A stretch of DNA of 64,000 nucleotides from Massilia atriviolacea (GCF_003953935.1 NZ_RXLQ01000005.1:240625-304624); one strand, 5' to 3'; counted from the stretch's first letter, positions 44,816 to 53,798 are shown. Made by a program: numbers and translations. Notes: generated from the sequence alone by a model not told the origin.

Positions 44816-47047
44816 ATGAAAATCCGCGCTTATCTCGCGCTGATGGTCGCGGCGATCCTGATTCCGGTGATCCTGTTCTCGACGATTTCGCTCAACATGC
44901 TGCTCAAGGCCGAGCGCGAAGCGGCCCTGAAAGGCGTGCGCGAAACGGCGCGCATCTCGCTGGTGAGCATCGACCGCGAGCTGACCAACACCCAGAGCGC
45001 GGTGCGCATGCTGGCCACCTCGCCGCACCTGGCGCGCGGCGACCTGGCCGGCTTCTACGAACAGGCGCGCTTCGCCGACAAGGTGGGCGCCACCTGGACC
45101 GCGCTGCTCGACGAGCGCGGGCAGCAACTGATCAACACGGCGGTGCCTTTCGGCGCGCCCTTGCCGGGGCCGGACGCGGCCCAGCGCGTGGCCCAGGTGC
45201 TGGGCGCCGGCCGGCCGCAAATCTCCAACCTGATTCGCGGCGTCGTCACGCAAGCCTTGCTGGTGGTGGTGGACGTGCCGGTGACCACGCCGGACGGGAT
45301 GCGCTACGTGATCGCCCAGGGCTTCAGGATCGACCACTTCAACGATGTGCTGGACCAGGTGAACGCGCCGCCGACCTGGCTGGCCGGCGTGTACGACCGC
45401 AACGGCATGACGATCGCCCAGACCGACGGCGGCGACGCCAGCGGCCGTGGCGAGACCCGCCCCGACCTGCGCGAAGCGATCCGCAGCAAGACCATCGGCG
45501 TGATCCGCAACGCCAGCGACGACAAGCTCAAACTGTACACCGTGCTGGAGCGCTCGGCGCTGTCCGGATGGACGGTGGCCGTCGGCGTGCCGGAAGCGGA
45601 AATCGAATCGGCCGCGCGCCATGCGCTGATGGTGTCGATCTTCGGGCTGGCGGCGGCGGTGTGCTGCGCCACGCTGGCCGCCGTGTTTTTTGCGCGCCGG
45701 CTGTCGCGCTCCATCCGCCAGGTGGCGCGCTCGGCGCATGCGCTGGGCGGTAGCGCGGGCCCGGACCACGGCGACGTGTCGGGCGTGGCCGAGGTGGACG
45801 AGGTGCAGGCGGCGATTGCGGCGGCGGCCGCCCTGGTGAACCAGGAAAAGCAGTCGCGCCTGGCCGCCGAAACCGAGCGCGAAATCCTGTTCGAGCGCGA
45901 ACACGCGGCGCGTACCACGGCCGAACAGCAGAACCGCGCCAAGGATGAATTCCTGGCGATGCTGGGACATGAGCTGCGCAACCCGCTGGCGGCGATCGTC
46001 AACGCCACCAGCGTGATGGCGCATCCGGGCATGCCGGCCGCGGCCAGCGAACGCGCGCGCGAGATCATCACGCGCCAGAGCGGGCACCTGACCCGCATCG
46101 TCGACGACCTGCTCGACATGGGGCGGGTCCACTCCGGCAAGATCCTGCTGGAGCGGCGCGCGCTGCGGCTGGACCAGGTGATCGAGCATTACGTGGGCAC
46201 CCTGCGCGCGTCGCAGCGCGCGGCGCGCCATGAATTGCGGGTCGAAACCGCACCGGTGTGGGTCGATGGCGACCCCACCCGGCTCGAGCAGATCGTCTCG
46301 AACCTGCTCGACAACGCGCTCAAATATACGCCGGCCGGCGGCACGATTTCGGTCAGTGTCAAGGGCGACGGCGAGGAGGCGCTGCTGTGCGTGTCCGATT
46401 CCGGAATCGGCATCGCGCCGGAGCTGATGCCGTATGTGTTCGACCTGTTCGTGCAGGGCGCGCGTCCGCTGGACCGGGCCCAGGGCGGCCTCGGCGTGGG
46501 ACTGGCGCTGGTGCGCCAGCTGGCGCTGATGCACGGCGGGCGGGTCGATGTGCGCAGCGCCGGCCCGGGCCTGGGCAGCAGTTTCGAGCTGCGCCTGCCG
46601 CGCGTGGCGCCGCCGCGCTCGGAGCCGGGCGTGCCGGCGCCGGCGCCGTCGTCGCGCCAGCGCGTGCTGCTGATCGAAGATAACGAGGACGGGCGCGAGA
46701 TGATGGCGATCATGCTCGAAGCGCAGCAGTACCGGGTCGACACCGCCGTCGACGGCGTCGACGGCTTGCGCCAGGCAGCGGCGGCGTGCCCGGACATTGC
46801 GCTGGTCGATATCGGCCTGCCCGGCATCGACGGTTACGAAGTGGCGCGCCGCATGCGCGCCGACCCGGCAACGAGCAAGGTGCGGCTGGTGGCGCTGACC
46901 GGCTATGGACAGGACAGCGACCGCGAACGCGCGCTCGCTGCCGGCTTCGACGCCCACCTGGTCAAGCCGGTGGACATGGCGCGCCTGGTGGCGGCCCTGG
47001 AGAGCGCGGCGCCGGCCGCGCCGCAACTGGCGAAAACGGCAAGCTAG
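44816..47047 (+). CDS. Hybrid sensor histidine kinase/response regulator with extracytoplasmic sensor
   Basis: A 743-residue protein: membrane helix about residues 5-25, a dCache-like periplasmic domain to about 270 (including [15 protein letters not shown]), helix about 275-300, a linker and coiled coil. HisKA follows with the phospho-His in [16 protein letters not shown], then HATPase_c with [11 protein letters not shown] and a C-terminal receiver with its Asp in [13 protein letters not shown]. The ATG at 44816 begins [10 protein letters not shown], chosen because it starts the first helix; TATAAT lies at 44730-44735. It converges with another hybrid kinase, and their TAG stops share a palindromic CTAG. 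Confidence 0.93.
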   Translation: MKIRAYLALMVAAILIPVILFSTISLNMLLKAEREAALKGVRETARISLVSIDRELTNTQSAVRMLATSPHLARGDLAGFYEQARFADKVGATWTALLDERGQQLINTAVPFGAPLPGPDAAQRVAQVLGAGRPQISNLIRGVVTQALLVVVDVPVTTPDGMRYVIAQGFRIDHFNDVLDQVNAPPTWLAGVYDRNGMTIAQTDGGDASGRGETRPDLREAIRSKTIGVIRNASDDKLKLYTVLERSALSGWTVAVGVPEAEIESAARHALMVSIFGLAAAVCCATLAAVFFARRLSRSIRQVARSAHALGGSAGPDHGDVSGVAEVDEVQAAIAAAAALVNQEKQSRLAAETEREILFEREHAARTTAEQQNRAKDEFLAMLGHELRNPLAAIVNATSVMAHPGMPAAASERAREIITRQSGHLTRIVDDLLDMGRVHSGKILLERRALRLDQVIEHYVGTLRASQRAARHELRVETAPVWVDGDPTRLEQIVSNLLDNALKYTPAGGTISVSVKGDGEEALLCVSDSGIGIAPELMPYVFDLFVQGARPLDRAQGGLGVGLALVRQLALMHGGRVDVRSAGPGLGSSFELRLPRVAPPRSEPGVPAPAPSSRQRVLLIEDNEDGREMMAIMLEAQQYRVDTAVDGVDGLRQAAAACPDIALVDIGLPGIDGYEVARRMRADPATSKVRLVALTGYGQDSDRERALAAGFDAHLVKPVDMARLVAALESAAPAAPQLAKTAS

Positions 47048-48576
47048 CCGCTTGCGCGCAAGCCCTGCGCCGCGCCCAGGCGGCCGTCGGCCAGGCGCTT
47101 GATGTCGTCGAAGTTGACCGGTTTGATGAGGTGATGGTCGAAGCCGGCGTCCAGCGTGCGCTGGCGCGCGTCGCTCTGGCCCCAGCCGGTGAGGGCGATC
47201 ATCAGCACCGACTGCGAACCTGGCTGCAGGCGGATGCGGCGCGCCGCCTCGTAGCCGTCCATGCTCGGCATGCCGAGGTCCATCACGATCATGTCGGGCA
47301 TGTCCTGTTCCACCGCCTGTACCGCCTCGTAGCCGTCGTAGGCGGTGGCGACCTTGCAGTTTTCCATTTCGAACAGCGCCTGCAGCGAATCCGCCGCATC
47401 GCGGTTGTCGTCCACCACCAGCACTTTGGGGCGCTGGTCGGATGCGCCGATGACGTCCACCGCGGGCGTGGCCTGGAGCGGACGCGCTTCGCTCACCACC
47501 GGCAGGGTGACGATAAATTCGCTGCCCTTGCCGAGGCCTTCGCTGGTGGCGCGCACGCTGCCGCCATGCATTTCGGCGAACTGGCGTGACAGGCTCAGGC
47601 CGATCCCCAGGCCGCTGGCGATCTGGCCCGAGGGCGGGCGGCTTTGCTCGAACATGGCGAAGATGCGCCCGAGGGCGGCCGGCTCCAGGCCGATCCCGGT
47701 ATCCTTGATGTAGATGTGCAGGGCGCCGAATTCGACCTGCGCGCGCACGCCGATGTAACCGTCGGCCGGCGTGAACTTGACCGCGTTCGAGACGATGTTG
47801 GCCACGATCTGCACCACGCGCGCGTAGTCGGCGTACAGCGCCACGTCGCCGGGCGGCATGGCCACGTCGATCTTGATGCGCTTGGCCGCCGCCGCCGCGG
47901 AGCACAGTTCGATCACGTGTTCCATCACCTTGGCGAAGGTGGTGTAGTCGCGCTGCAGTTCGATCTTGCCGCTGTTAATGCGGGCCACGTCGAGCAGGTC
48001 GTCCACCAGGCGGGTGAGATGGGTGACCTGGCGCTCGATCACGTCGCTGACCTTCCTGACGGGCGCCTGGTCGGGATACAGGTGATTGAGCACGCTCATC
48101 GAGGTGCGGATGGGCGCCAGCGGGTTGCGCAGTTCGTGACCGAGGCTGGCCAGGAATTCATCCTTGCGGCGGTCGGTCTCGCGCACCTGGTACTGCTTTT
48201 CGCGGGCGCGCAGCACCGATTGCAGCGACGTGATCAGGGTCAGGGTGCGCACCGGGCGTTCGAGCAGGGTGACGTTGCCGAGGGCGGCGATGGCCTGGCG
48301 CACGCTGAGCGAGTCGGGGCCGCGGTGGGTGAGCAGCACGATCGGCAGGTCCGACCAGTTGGGCTGGCGCTGGACGAATTCGCCGAGCGCCTTCAGGCCG
48401 CCGTTCGACAGCGCCTCTTCGACCGTGAGCACGGCGCCGACGCCGATCAGCATCTCTTCGGAGAGCCTCTGGGCGTTTTCGGCGACCAGGTTGTCGACCT
48501 GGGCGAGGGAGAGCATTTTCGACGCCAGCACCGCGTCTTGGCCGGTCGGGGCGTAGATCAGGACACGCTTTTCCAT
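47044..48576 (-). CDS. Cytoplasmic hybrid histidine kinase with C-terminal receiver
   Basis: A 510-residue soluble protein. An N-terminal pseudo-receiver-like domain (about 1-125) is followed by HisKA with [15 protein letters not shown], HATPase_c with [14 protein letters not shown] and [18 protein letters not shown], and a C-terminal receiver ([14 protein letters not shown], Asp in [13 protein letters not shown]). No transmembrane segment is visible. It is 10 bases downstream of the KaiC-like ATPase gene, a common pairing in which the kinase may read the KaiC-like output. Confidence 0.93.
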   Translation of the reverse strand: MEKRVLIYAPTGQDAVLASKMLSLAQVDNLVAENAQRLSEEMLIGVGAVLTVEEALSNGGLKALGEFVQRQPNWSDLPIVLLTHRGPDSLSVRQAIAALGNVTLLERPVRTLTLITSLQSVLRAREKQYQVRETDRRKDEFLASLGHELRNPLAPIRTSMSVLNHLYPDQAPVRKVSDVIERQVTHLTRLVDDLLDVARINSGKIELQRDYTTFAKVMEHVIELCSAAAAAKRIKIDVAMPPGDVALYADYARVVQIVANIVSNAVKFTPADGYIGVRAQVEFGALHIYIKDTGIGLEPAALGRIFAMFEQSRPPSGQIASGLGIGLSLSRQFAEMHGGSVRATSEGLGKGSEFIVTLPVVSEARPLQATPAVDVIGASDQRPKVLVVDDNRDAADSLQALFEMENCKVATAYDGYEAVQAVEQDMPDMIVMDLGMPSMDGYEAARRIRLQPGSQSVLMIALTGWGQSDARQRTLDAGFDHHLIKPVNFDDIKRLADGRLGAAQGLRASG

Positions 48577-48586
48577 AGGCAGCCGC

Positions 48587-50089
48587 TTATCCGTTGTCGC
48601 CGTCGAACAGCACGTGCGGCTCGCTGTCGTCGAAGGTGGGAACGCCGGTCAGGATGCCGTGGAAGTTGGTCAGCACGTCGCCCACGTGGATGCCCCTGCT
48701 GTCCATCGAGAACAGGCGGATGGTGCGCTCGTGCAGGCCGACGCGTTTCTTGAAAACCGAAATCGCCTGGCGCACCTTGCCGCGCGCTTCGAAGTAGCGC
48801 AGCATGATGACGCTGTCGGCGATGTAGCTGGCGTCGACCGTGGTGCTCATGTTCGAGCCGATCACGCCGGGCTGCACGCCGACCAGGATGGTGACCACGC
48901 CGCGCTGGCCCAGGTAGGTGAGCAGTTCGTGCATGTGGGTGGACAGGAAGCGCTCGTCGGGCATGGCCTTCAGGTAGCCGTTCAGGCTGTCGATGACGAT
49001 CACGCGCGCCCCGCCGGCTTCGGCGTCGGTCACCGACTGCATGAATTCGCCGGGCGCCATTTCGGCCGGGTCGATCTGCTTGATGATCAGCAGGCCGTTG
49101 TCGACCGCGCCTTTGAGGTCGATTCCCAGGCCGGTGGAGCGCAGCAGCAGGTTGTTGGCCGCTTCCTCGAACAGGAACATGGCCGCCTTCTGGCCGCGCC
49201 GGGTGGCCGCGTACACGTACTGGGCGCACAGCGAGGACTTGCCGGTGCCCGGCGGGCCGGAGAGCAGGGTGCTGGTGCCTTCATCGAGGCCGCCGCCGGT
49301 CAGGGCGTCGAGTTGCGCGATGCCGCTCGATAGCTGTTTGCGCTCGCTCGCGACGCGCGTGTGGGCGGCGATCAGGCGCGGGAACACCACCAGGCCGCCG
49401 GTGACGATCTTGTAGTCGTGCGAGCCGCCGCGAAAGGCGATGCCGCGATATTTGACGATGCGCACGCGGCGCCGTTCGGAGCCGTAATCCTGGTTGATCA
49501 GTTCGAGCGTGATGACGCCGTGCGCCACGCTGCGCACCTGCAGGTCGCCGGAGAGGGCGGTGCGGTCGTCGAGGAACAGGGTGGTGCAGCCTTTGCCGGA
49601 CAGGTACTGCTTGAGCGCGAGCACCTGGCGGCGGTAGCGCAGCGGGCTTTCGGCCAGCAGCTGCAGCTCGGACAGCGAGTCGAGGACGACGCGGGTCGGC
49701 TTGTACTTTTCGATCGTGTCGAGGATGCGCTGGGTGGTCATGCCCATCTCGATTTCGGACGGGTGGAAAATGGTGAACTGGTGGTCGGGATGGAGGATGT
49801 TCTCGTTGGGGATGATGTCCTCGACGTGGATGCCGTCCATCGACCAGCCGTGCGACTGCGCCACCGCCTTCAGTTCGACGCGGGTTTCGGCCAGGGTGAT
49901 GTAGATGACCGATTCGCCGCGGCGCACGCCTTCGTACAGGAACTGGAGGGCGAGCGTGGTCTTGCCGGTGCCGGGCTCGCCTTCGATCAGGAACAGGCGG
50001 TCGCTGGTGAGGCCGCCGCCGAGGATGGTGTCCAGTCCGGGGACGCCGGTTGAAAGAAAGCGGCTGGTGTCGCTGTTCTGCATTTCCAT
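48587..50089 (-). CDS. KaiC-like (RecA-superfamily) circadian-type ATPase
   Basis: A 500-residue protein with two tandem KaiC domains. The first has Walker A GEPGTGKTTL at about residues 37-46 and the start STGVPGLDTILGGGL. The second has GPPGTGKSSL at about 277. Both also carry GxxxLDxLLGGG-type motifs. KaiC clock proteins need KaiA and KaiB, which are absent, so a stress or signalling role like that of other proteobacterial KaiC homologues is likelier. The start ATG at 50089 has GGAG nine bases upstream. It is cotranscribed with the hybrid kinase. Confidence 0.92.
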   Translation of the reverse strand: MEMQNSDTSRFLSTGVPGLDTILGGGLTSDRLFLIEGEPGTGKTTLALQFLYEGVRRGESVIYITLAETRVELKAVAQSHGWSMDGIHVEDIIPNENILHPDHQFTIFHPSEIEMGMTTQRILDTIEKYKPTRVVLDSLSELQLLAESPLRYRRQVLALKQYLSGKGCTTLFLDDRTALSGDLQVRSVAHGVITLELINQDYGSERRRVRIVKYRGIAFRGGSHDYKIVTGGLVVFPRLIAAHTRVASERKQLSSGIAQLDALTGGGLDEGTSTLLSGPPGTGKSSLCAQYVYAATRRGQKAAMFLFEEAANNLLLRSTGLGIDLKGAVDNGLLIIKQIDPAEMAPGEFMQSVTDAEAGGARVIVIDSLNGYLKAMPDERFLSTHMHELLTYLGQRGVVTILVGVQPGVIGSNMSTTVDASYIADSVIMLRYFEARGKVRQAISVFKKRVGLHERTIRLFSMDSRGIHVGDVLTNFHGILTGVPTFDDSEPHVLFDGDNG

Positions 50090-50330
50090 GGAGAGAGTCT
50101 CCGTTTTTCTCATCGTAAATTTCGTTAATTGCAACACTATGTGAGAAATAGTACCTGAATGCGCTGTGGGTCGTAGTTCTGTACGGAAGCACGCTGGTGT
50201 TGGAGTTGCGAAGAAGTAACACTGGCCAGGGGAGCGGTTTGATGCAGCGCAAACGGTGAGAGGTGGCGTGCGCGCCATGCGATTTTGTGTGCCAAAAACG
50301 TAAGATGCTCTGATATAATTCGCAGCTCGT

Positions 50331-50407
50331 CGGGGCGTAGCGCAGCCTGGTAGCGTACTTGCATGGGGTGCAAGGGGTCGAGTGTTCGAATCACTCCGTC
50401 CCGACCA
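50331..50407 (+). tRNA. tRNA-Pro (GGG anticodon)
   Basis: A complete 77-base cloverleaf with an encoded CCA. The acceptor stem CGGGGCG pairs with CGTCCCG. The anticodon arm CTTGC-ATGGGGT-GCAAG has GGG at loop positions 3-5, and the T arm holds GTTCGAATC. It reads CCC and CCT proline codons. A TATAAT lies 12 bases upstream at 50314-50319 and a terminator follows. Confidence 0.97.
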
Positions 50408-50423
50408 ATAGAATCAAAGACTT

Positions 50424-50450
50424 AGGCCAGCCAGCGTGCTGGCCTTTTTC
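50424..50450 (+). terminator. Rho-independent terminator after tRNA-Pro
   Basis: AGGCCAGC, a 6-base loop, then GCTGGCCT and TTTTTC. The 8-bp perfect stem lies 16 bases past the tRNA CCA end. Confidence 0.9.
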
Positions 50451-50544
50451 TTGTCCGCAGTCTTTTCGTGGCGTGGCCGACCCGCTTGTCTGGGCTCGGG
50501 CGTGCTTCCTTGATATGTGCAATGCGTTTGATTGAGGGGGGAAT

Positions 50545-51015
50545 ATGAGCGAAGTCGATAAGGTATTGGCGCAATTGGCGGCCCAGGCGGCGCGCGCGCA
50601 AGCAGCATCGCAGCGCGCCGCGGCGGGCGGCCAGCGTTATGTCGCTGATGCGTTGGCCATGATTAACGCGGTTCTTCCCGTGGCGGACGCGGCGATCGAT
50701 CAGCTCAGGGTCGAGCTGGCGGCCGCCTCGGGGTCGGTGGGCGTGCAGTCATCGACGACGCAAGGCGAGATGGTGGTGCTGACCTTCGATGTCACTGTTC
50801 CGTATGGAAATGCAGGGATGAACGCCTGCACGATCAAACTGCGTGCCAACTCGCACGGCACAGATGCGGTCAGCGCCGAGGTCCAGATTGGCATCGGTGG
50901 ATTGCGCAACTTCTTCAGCGAGGTGATTCCAGCAGTAAGCAATCCAGGCGACTTCGATCCGGTGTTCGCCGGGATGATCGCTAAGCTGTCAGGATACGTG
51001 TCCCCACTCAAATGA
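50545..51015 (+). CDS. Hypothetical protein (156 residues)
   Basis: No family recognised. The N-terminal 55 residues are an Ala/Gln-rich helix (LAQLAAQAARAQAASQRAAA) and the rest looks like a beta sandwich (VVLTFDVTVPYGNAGMNACT). No signal peptide is visible. An ATG at 50545 lies 8 bases after GGGGGG. It is the first gene past tRNA-Pro; codon use is less GC-extreme than in the core genes, which fits an accessory origin. Confidence 0.7.
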   Translation: MSEVDKVLAQLAAQAARAQAASQRAAAGGQRYVADALAMINAVLPVADAAIDQLRVELAAASGSVGVQSSTTQGEMVVLTFDVTVPYGNAGMNACTIKLRANSHGTDAVSAEVQIGIGGLRNFFSEVIPAVSNPGDFDPVFAGMIAKLSGYVSPLK

Positions 51016-51090
51016 TGACAACGGCAAGACGCATTGTTCTTGCACATCGCGGTGTGCTGGGCAGGCGTGCCGGAATCGTTCGGGCCGGAT

Positions 51091-51471
51091 TTACTTCGGC
51101 GGCGCCGTGGCCGTCGTCGCCGGCTGGGGAACCGTGATGATGATCGGGGCGGGCTGAGCGGCAGGTTGCGATGCAGGCTTTTCCGTCATTTTTGATACGG
51201 CGAGTATCGCTCCGATGCTGGCCAGTCCGAAGCCGATCACCCACTTGACGATGTCCATCATACCTTTGTGCATATCGGTGCGCATTTTTTCCATCTCTGC
51301 ACGCATCTCGCCAGTCTGTTTAGCCATGTCGGCGCGCAGCTCGGCAAAGCCCGTGTGCAATCCAGCGAAGCCAGTCTTCACACTGGTGTTGAAGTCGGCC
51401 AGGCGCGCATCGACCTTTGCCTCATTGGCGGCGAGCTTTGCGTCAACTTCTTGGCGGGTGAGGTCGGTCAT
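51091..51471 (-). CDS. Coiled-coil membrane-anchored hypothetical protein
   Basis: A 126-residue protein. Residues 1-75 form an amphipathic coiled coil (LAANEAKVDARLADFNTSVK, KQTGEMRAEMEKMRTDMHKG), followed by one transmembrane helix (VIGFGLASIGAILAV) and a Pro/Ala-rich tail. The layout resembles DUF1640/CCDC90-type proteins, which are known from phage and plasmid contexts. The function is unknown. Confidence 0.75.
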   Translation of the reverse strand: MTDLTRQEVDAKLAANEAKVDARLADFNTSVKTGFAGLHTGFAELRADMAKQTGEMRAEMEKMRTDMHKGMMDIVKWVIGFGLASIGAILAVSKMTEKPASQPAAQPAPIIITVPQPATTATAPPK

Positions 51472-51594
51472 TCAAATATCGTCGCGCAAAATGCAGTCAC
51501 CGTCAACCGTGCGGGTCACGTGAACGAAACCCGCCCACCAGGCATCCGCGGCGTTTTTCGGCGCCGGCCGATGCCGCTGCGCGCGGGTCCCGGA

Positions 51595-52236
51595 TTAGCG
51601 AGATGATTTACACAGCATCAGCCGATCGAATCCGATACCGAAACCGATTCCCTGCCGATAGGTTCCACCGCCAACCACCTGCTGTTGCGCGCCCAGCGCC
51701 GGCACGGCGAGCTCGAATCCATCGGTCGTGTAGTAATCCAAACCGCGTTGTACGGCGCGCGCTAGCACGTAGTCCTGCGTCTTCAGTCCGACCATTTTCT
51801 CGGCCAGCGAGATCAGTTCGTCGCGGATCGTGTCGGAATCGGGATTGAGCACCTCCAGTCCGAATTGAAAGAACTCGCGGTAACGTCCTTCCTGCGGCCG
51901 CTCATAGCGCCAGCAGCGTTCGAAGTACCACAGCCTGACATTCTTCCGGCGCGCGTAGTGTTTGTCGGCGATCAGCTGGACAGTCGCCGTGCCCTCCGGA
52001 CGCAGGCACAGCGAGCGGTTTTTCTTGTCCGGGAAAACGTACATCTGCGACAGAATCTCGGGTCCTGCCTTGTCCACATACACGCTCGATGGTTCGATCG
52101 ATGGCAGCACGATTTCTTCGAACCGCGCCGCTTCGGCGATGGCGATCAGTTGATTGAGCAGGACGCGGCGGTTCCTGGCTTCCTGGCCGGCGATAATGCG
52201 TACGCCCCGGGCTTGCGCTTCAATATCCAATTCCAT
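51595..52236 (-). CDS. Miniature HisRS-like class II synthetase core protein
   Basis: A 213-residue protein that matches the catalytic core of histidyl-tRNA synthetase or HisZ but is far shorter (about 380-430 in those). It has LRPEGTATVQL (78-88), motif 2 FERCWRYERPQEGRYREF (105-122), the HisA-type motif RGLDYYT (164-170), GGG at 189-191 and a motif-3-like GIGFGIGFDRL (196-206). The insertion domain and the anticodon-binding domain are missing, and HisB GGRYDGL is reduced. It cannot recognise tRNA-His normally. An automatic label would be HisZ, the HisG regulatory subunit. A histidine attenuator lies in its leader, so it responds to histidine supply. AGGGA precedes the ATG. Confidence 0.85.
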   Translation of the reverse strand: MELDIEAQARGVRIIAGQEARNRRVLLNQLIAIAEAARFEEIVLPSIEPSSVYVDKAGPEILSQMYVFPDKKNRSLCLRPEGTATVQLIADKHYARRKNVRLWYFERCWRYERPQEGRYREFFQFGLEVLNPDSDTIRDELISLAEKMVGLKTQDYVLARAVQRGLDYYTTDGFELAVPALGAQQQVVGGGTYRQGIGFGIGFDRLMLCKSSR

Positions 52237-52295
52237 GGTGATTCCCTATGCCGTCGGCAGTGCATCGCGCTCGTCGCAATACAGCGCCGCAAAAC

Positions 52296-52329
52296 AAAAA
52301 AGCCCTCGCAGCGGCGCTGGGAGGGCTTT
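52296..52329 (-). terminator. Attenuator terminator in the leader of the HisRS-like gene
   Basis: On the minus strand, AAAGCCCTC pairs with GAGGGCTTT across a 13-base loop, followed by TTTTTT. It lies about 17 bases past the leader peptide stop and about 60 bases before the HisRS-like gene. The 5' half overlaps CTCCCAGC (52316-52323), which can instead pair with GCTGGGAG in the leader (52366-52373), giving mutually exclusive terminator and antiterminator forms. Confidence 0.85.
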
Positions 52330-52345
52330 CTCAGTGATAGGGCTT

Positions 52346-52426
52346 TCAATCACGTAGCAATAGCTCTCCCAGCCGCGGATGCGACGAGGCGTGGTGGTGA
52401 GCGGCATGCTGGATGTATGGGTTCAT
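52346..52426 (-). CDS. Histidine attenuation leader peptide (26 codons)
   Basis: A 26-codon ORF beginning MNPYIQHAAHHHASSHP has five His codons, at positions 7, 10, 11, 12 and 16. It ends with LLLRD and a TGA just before the terminator. This is the classical design of a his-type leader: a ribosome stalled at His codons when charged tRNA-His is scarce frees GCTGGGAG (codons about 18-20) to form the antiterminator. No Shine-Dalgarno sequence precedes the ATG, which lies at the predicted transcription start, so translation is probably leaderless. Confidence 0.85.
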   Translation of the reverse strand: MNPYIQHAAHHHASSHPRLGELLLRD

Positions 52427-52432
52427 GGATCG

Positions 52433-52461
52433 ATCATAGAGTGGCGTTTGTTGCATGTCAA
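52433..52461 (-). promoter_or_regulatory. Sigma-70 promoter of the histidine leader and HisRS-like gene
   Basis: On the minus strand, TTGACA (52461-52456), a 17-base spacer and TATGAT (52438-52433). This is a perfect -35 and a near-perfect -10 at optimal spacing. The start base falls 7 bases past the -10, exactly on the A of the leader-peptide ATG at 52426. Confidence 0.85.
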
Positions 52462-52518
52462 CACCGTCTCCCATTTCTTGCGGATGTAATTTTCCCTTAC
52501 GGAAATAAGCTACGGGCC

Positions 52519-52524
52519 TATAAT
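52519..52524 (+). promoter_or_regulatory. Candidate -10 box for the lipoprotein gene
   Basis: TATAAT, 42 bases before the lipoprotein ATG, with TTACGG 16 bases further upstream as a weak -35. It is divergent from the histidine-leader promoter. The 329-base gap 52237-52565 therefore holds both promoters, the leader peptide and the attenuator. Confidence 0.5.
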
Positions 52525-52565
52525 CCCATCCATCCCGAACGCGAACCGATAATGAAAGAGGCACT

Positions 52566-53351
52566 ATGAAAAAAGCAGTGGCAATCCTGATGATGGCGGC
52601 AATCTTTGCCGGCTGCGCCGCGTCCAGTTTCAAGACCGCGCGCGAGAACGCGAACCAGGTCAAGAATGGCATGACCTTGCAGCAGGCGGAAGCCATCCTC
52701 GGCATGCCGGCGACCGATAAGGGCGTCAATAAGTTCAAGTGGCGCCGTGGGAATGCCCAGCGATATGACGCGACGCCAAACGGGTCGGTCGAGTACAACG
52801 TGGAAAATGGCCTCATCGTCGGGATTCCAGAGGGCGGCGTATTCGGTCCGCTGGCACGCCAGGCGTACCTCGAGAATCAGGCTGAAGAAAAAGCCGCCCG
52901 GTTTGCAGCGAGCGAAGCCGAGGCCGCGGAAGAGGCGGCAAAAAAGGCCGCTTCCGACAAGGCCGCGGCAGTACGGCGCGAGCGCGCGCATGCGCAAGCC
53001 AAGGAAGAGATCGCGGTGCTGTTGGCGGCCCAGGAACAGGCATACATCCTCTGCCGCGACAAGGCGACCTGCACGAAAATGTTTTCGCTGGCGCAGATTT
53101 TTATTACCCAGAATGCCGATCAAAAGATCCAGGTTGCGACGGATACCGTCATCCAGACCTACAATGCTACCGAGAACGGCAATATCTCGGCATCGATCAT
53201 CAAGATGCCGGGCAGCGGATCGAACGAGAAGATCACGCTGACCCTGAACTGTAAAAGTGAGACCGAAGGATTCGACAAACTGTGCCGCACCAACCAGACC
53301 CGCATTTACAGCAAGTTCCGGCCCTTTATCGAGAAAAACCTGGCCAAATAA
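52566..53351 (+). CDS. Lipoprotein with BamE/SmpA-like motif and coiled coil
   Basis: A 261-residue lipoprotein. The signal peptide ends in a lipobox (AAIFAGCAAS, Cys17). The region VKNGMTLQQAEAILGMP resembles the SmpA/OmlA (BamE) domain start. An Ala/Glu/Lys-rich coiled coil spans about residues 105-150, and a C-terminal domain has four cysteines (CRDKATC, CKSETEGFDKLC). The upstream AGAGG fits the ATG. The envelope location is clear, but the function is unknown. Confidence 0.83.
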   Translation: MKKAVAILMMAAIFAGCAASSFKTARENANQVKNGMTLQQAEAILGMPATDKGVNKFKWRRGNAQRYDATPNGSVEYNVENGLIVGIPEGGVFGPLARQAYLENQAEEKAARFAASEAEAAEEAAKKAASDKAAAVRRERAHAQAKEEIAVLLAAQEQAYILCRDKATCTKMFSLAQIFITQNADQKIQVATDTVIQTYNATENGNISASIIKMPGSGSNEKITLTLNCKSETEGFDKLCRTNQTRIYSKFRPFIEKNLAK

Positions 53352-53411
53352 AGCCCGTTTGCGGCATGGAATGCCGCATCGACACCAGCAGAACGTCGCC
53401 GCCGCAAGCGC

Positions 53412-53798
53412 TCAGCGCGGCGTGACCGGATAACTGACGATGATCGACAGCGGTTCCGTGCCGAGCTGCCTGATGCCGACCGTGGCTCCCTGATGCAGAT
53501 AAGCGGCCATGCCCGGCGCCAGGCGCGCGGTGGACCCGTCGGACGTGACTTCGCCCTCGCCGGCGAGGACGTAGTACACCTCGTCATGGTCGATCTTGTG
53601 CAGTCCGATGGCGGCGCCCGCATGCAGCACGCGCTTGCGAAATTCCATGGCCCTCGGCCCCGGCACCGCATCGCTGATCCGGTACGCCGTGGACATGCCG
53701 ATCGCCCCATGCGGCGGCGCTTCCTCGCGCTTGACGTCGTCTTCCCGAACGACCACCATGGCGGGTCCCGCAGCCATTGCCAACATTGCCAGTATCAT
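53412..53798 (-). CDS. Cupin domain protein, exported
   Basis: A 128-residue protein with a short N-terminal hydrophobic segment (MILAMLAMAAGPAMV). The single cupin domain has IGLHKIDHDEVYYVLAGEGE and RLAPGMAAYLHQG, with metal-binding His and Glu in the classical spacing. It may bind a small ligand or act as an isomerase or dioxygenase. AAGGAG lies eight bases before the ATG at 53798. It is divergent from the ADP-ribosylglycohydrolase gene. Confidence 0.86.
   Translation of the reverse strand: MILAMLAMAAGPAMVVVREDDVKREEAPPHGAIGMSTAYRISDAVPGPRAMEFRKRVLHAGAAIGLHKIDHDEVYYVLAGEGEVTSDGSTARLAPGMAAYLHQGATVGIRQLGTEPLSIIVSYPVTPR

Noticed and set aside
48587-50089. True circadian clock locus
   Set aside because: Only a KaiC-like protein is present; KaiA and KaiB are absent from the window.
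50331-50407. Prophage or integrative element attached at tRNA-Pro
   Set aside because: No integrase, recombinase or duplicated tRNA 3' end is visible within the following 10 kb; recorded only as a possible islet.
51595-52236. Plain annotation as HisZ, the ATP phosphoribosyltransferase regulatory subunit
   Set aside because: No hisG is adjacent, it is about half the length of HisZ, and it lacks the insertion region. The name is kept only as an alternative.
52237-52565. T-box riboswitch upstream of the HisRS-like gene
   Set aside because: No T-box sequence or specifier-loop architecture is visible, and T-boxes are rare outside Gram-positives. A His-rich leader ORF with competing stems explains the region.
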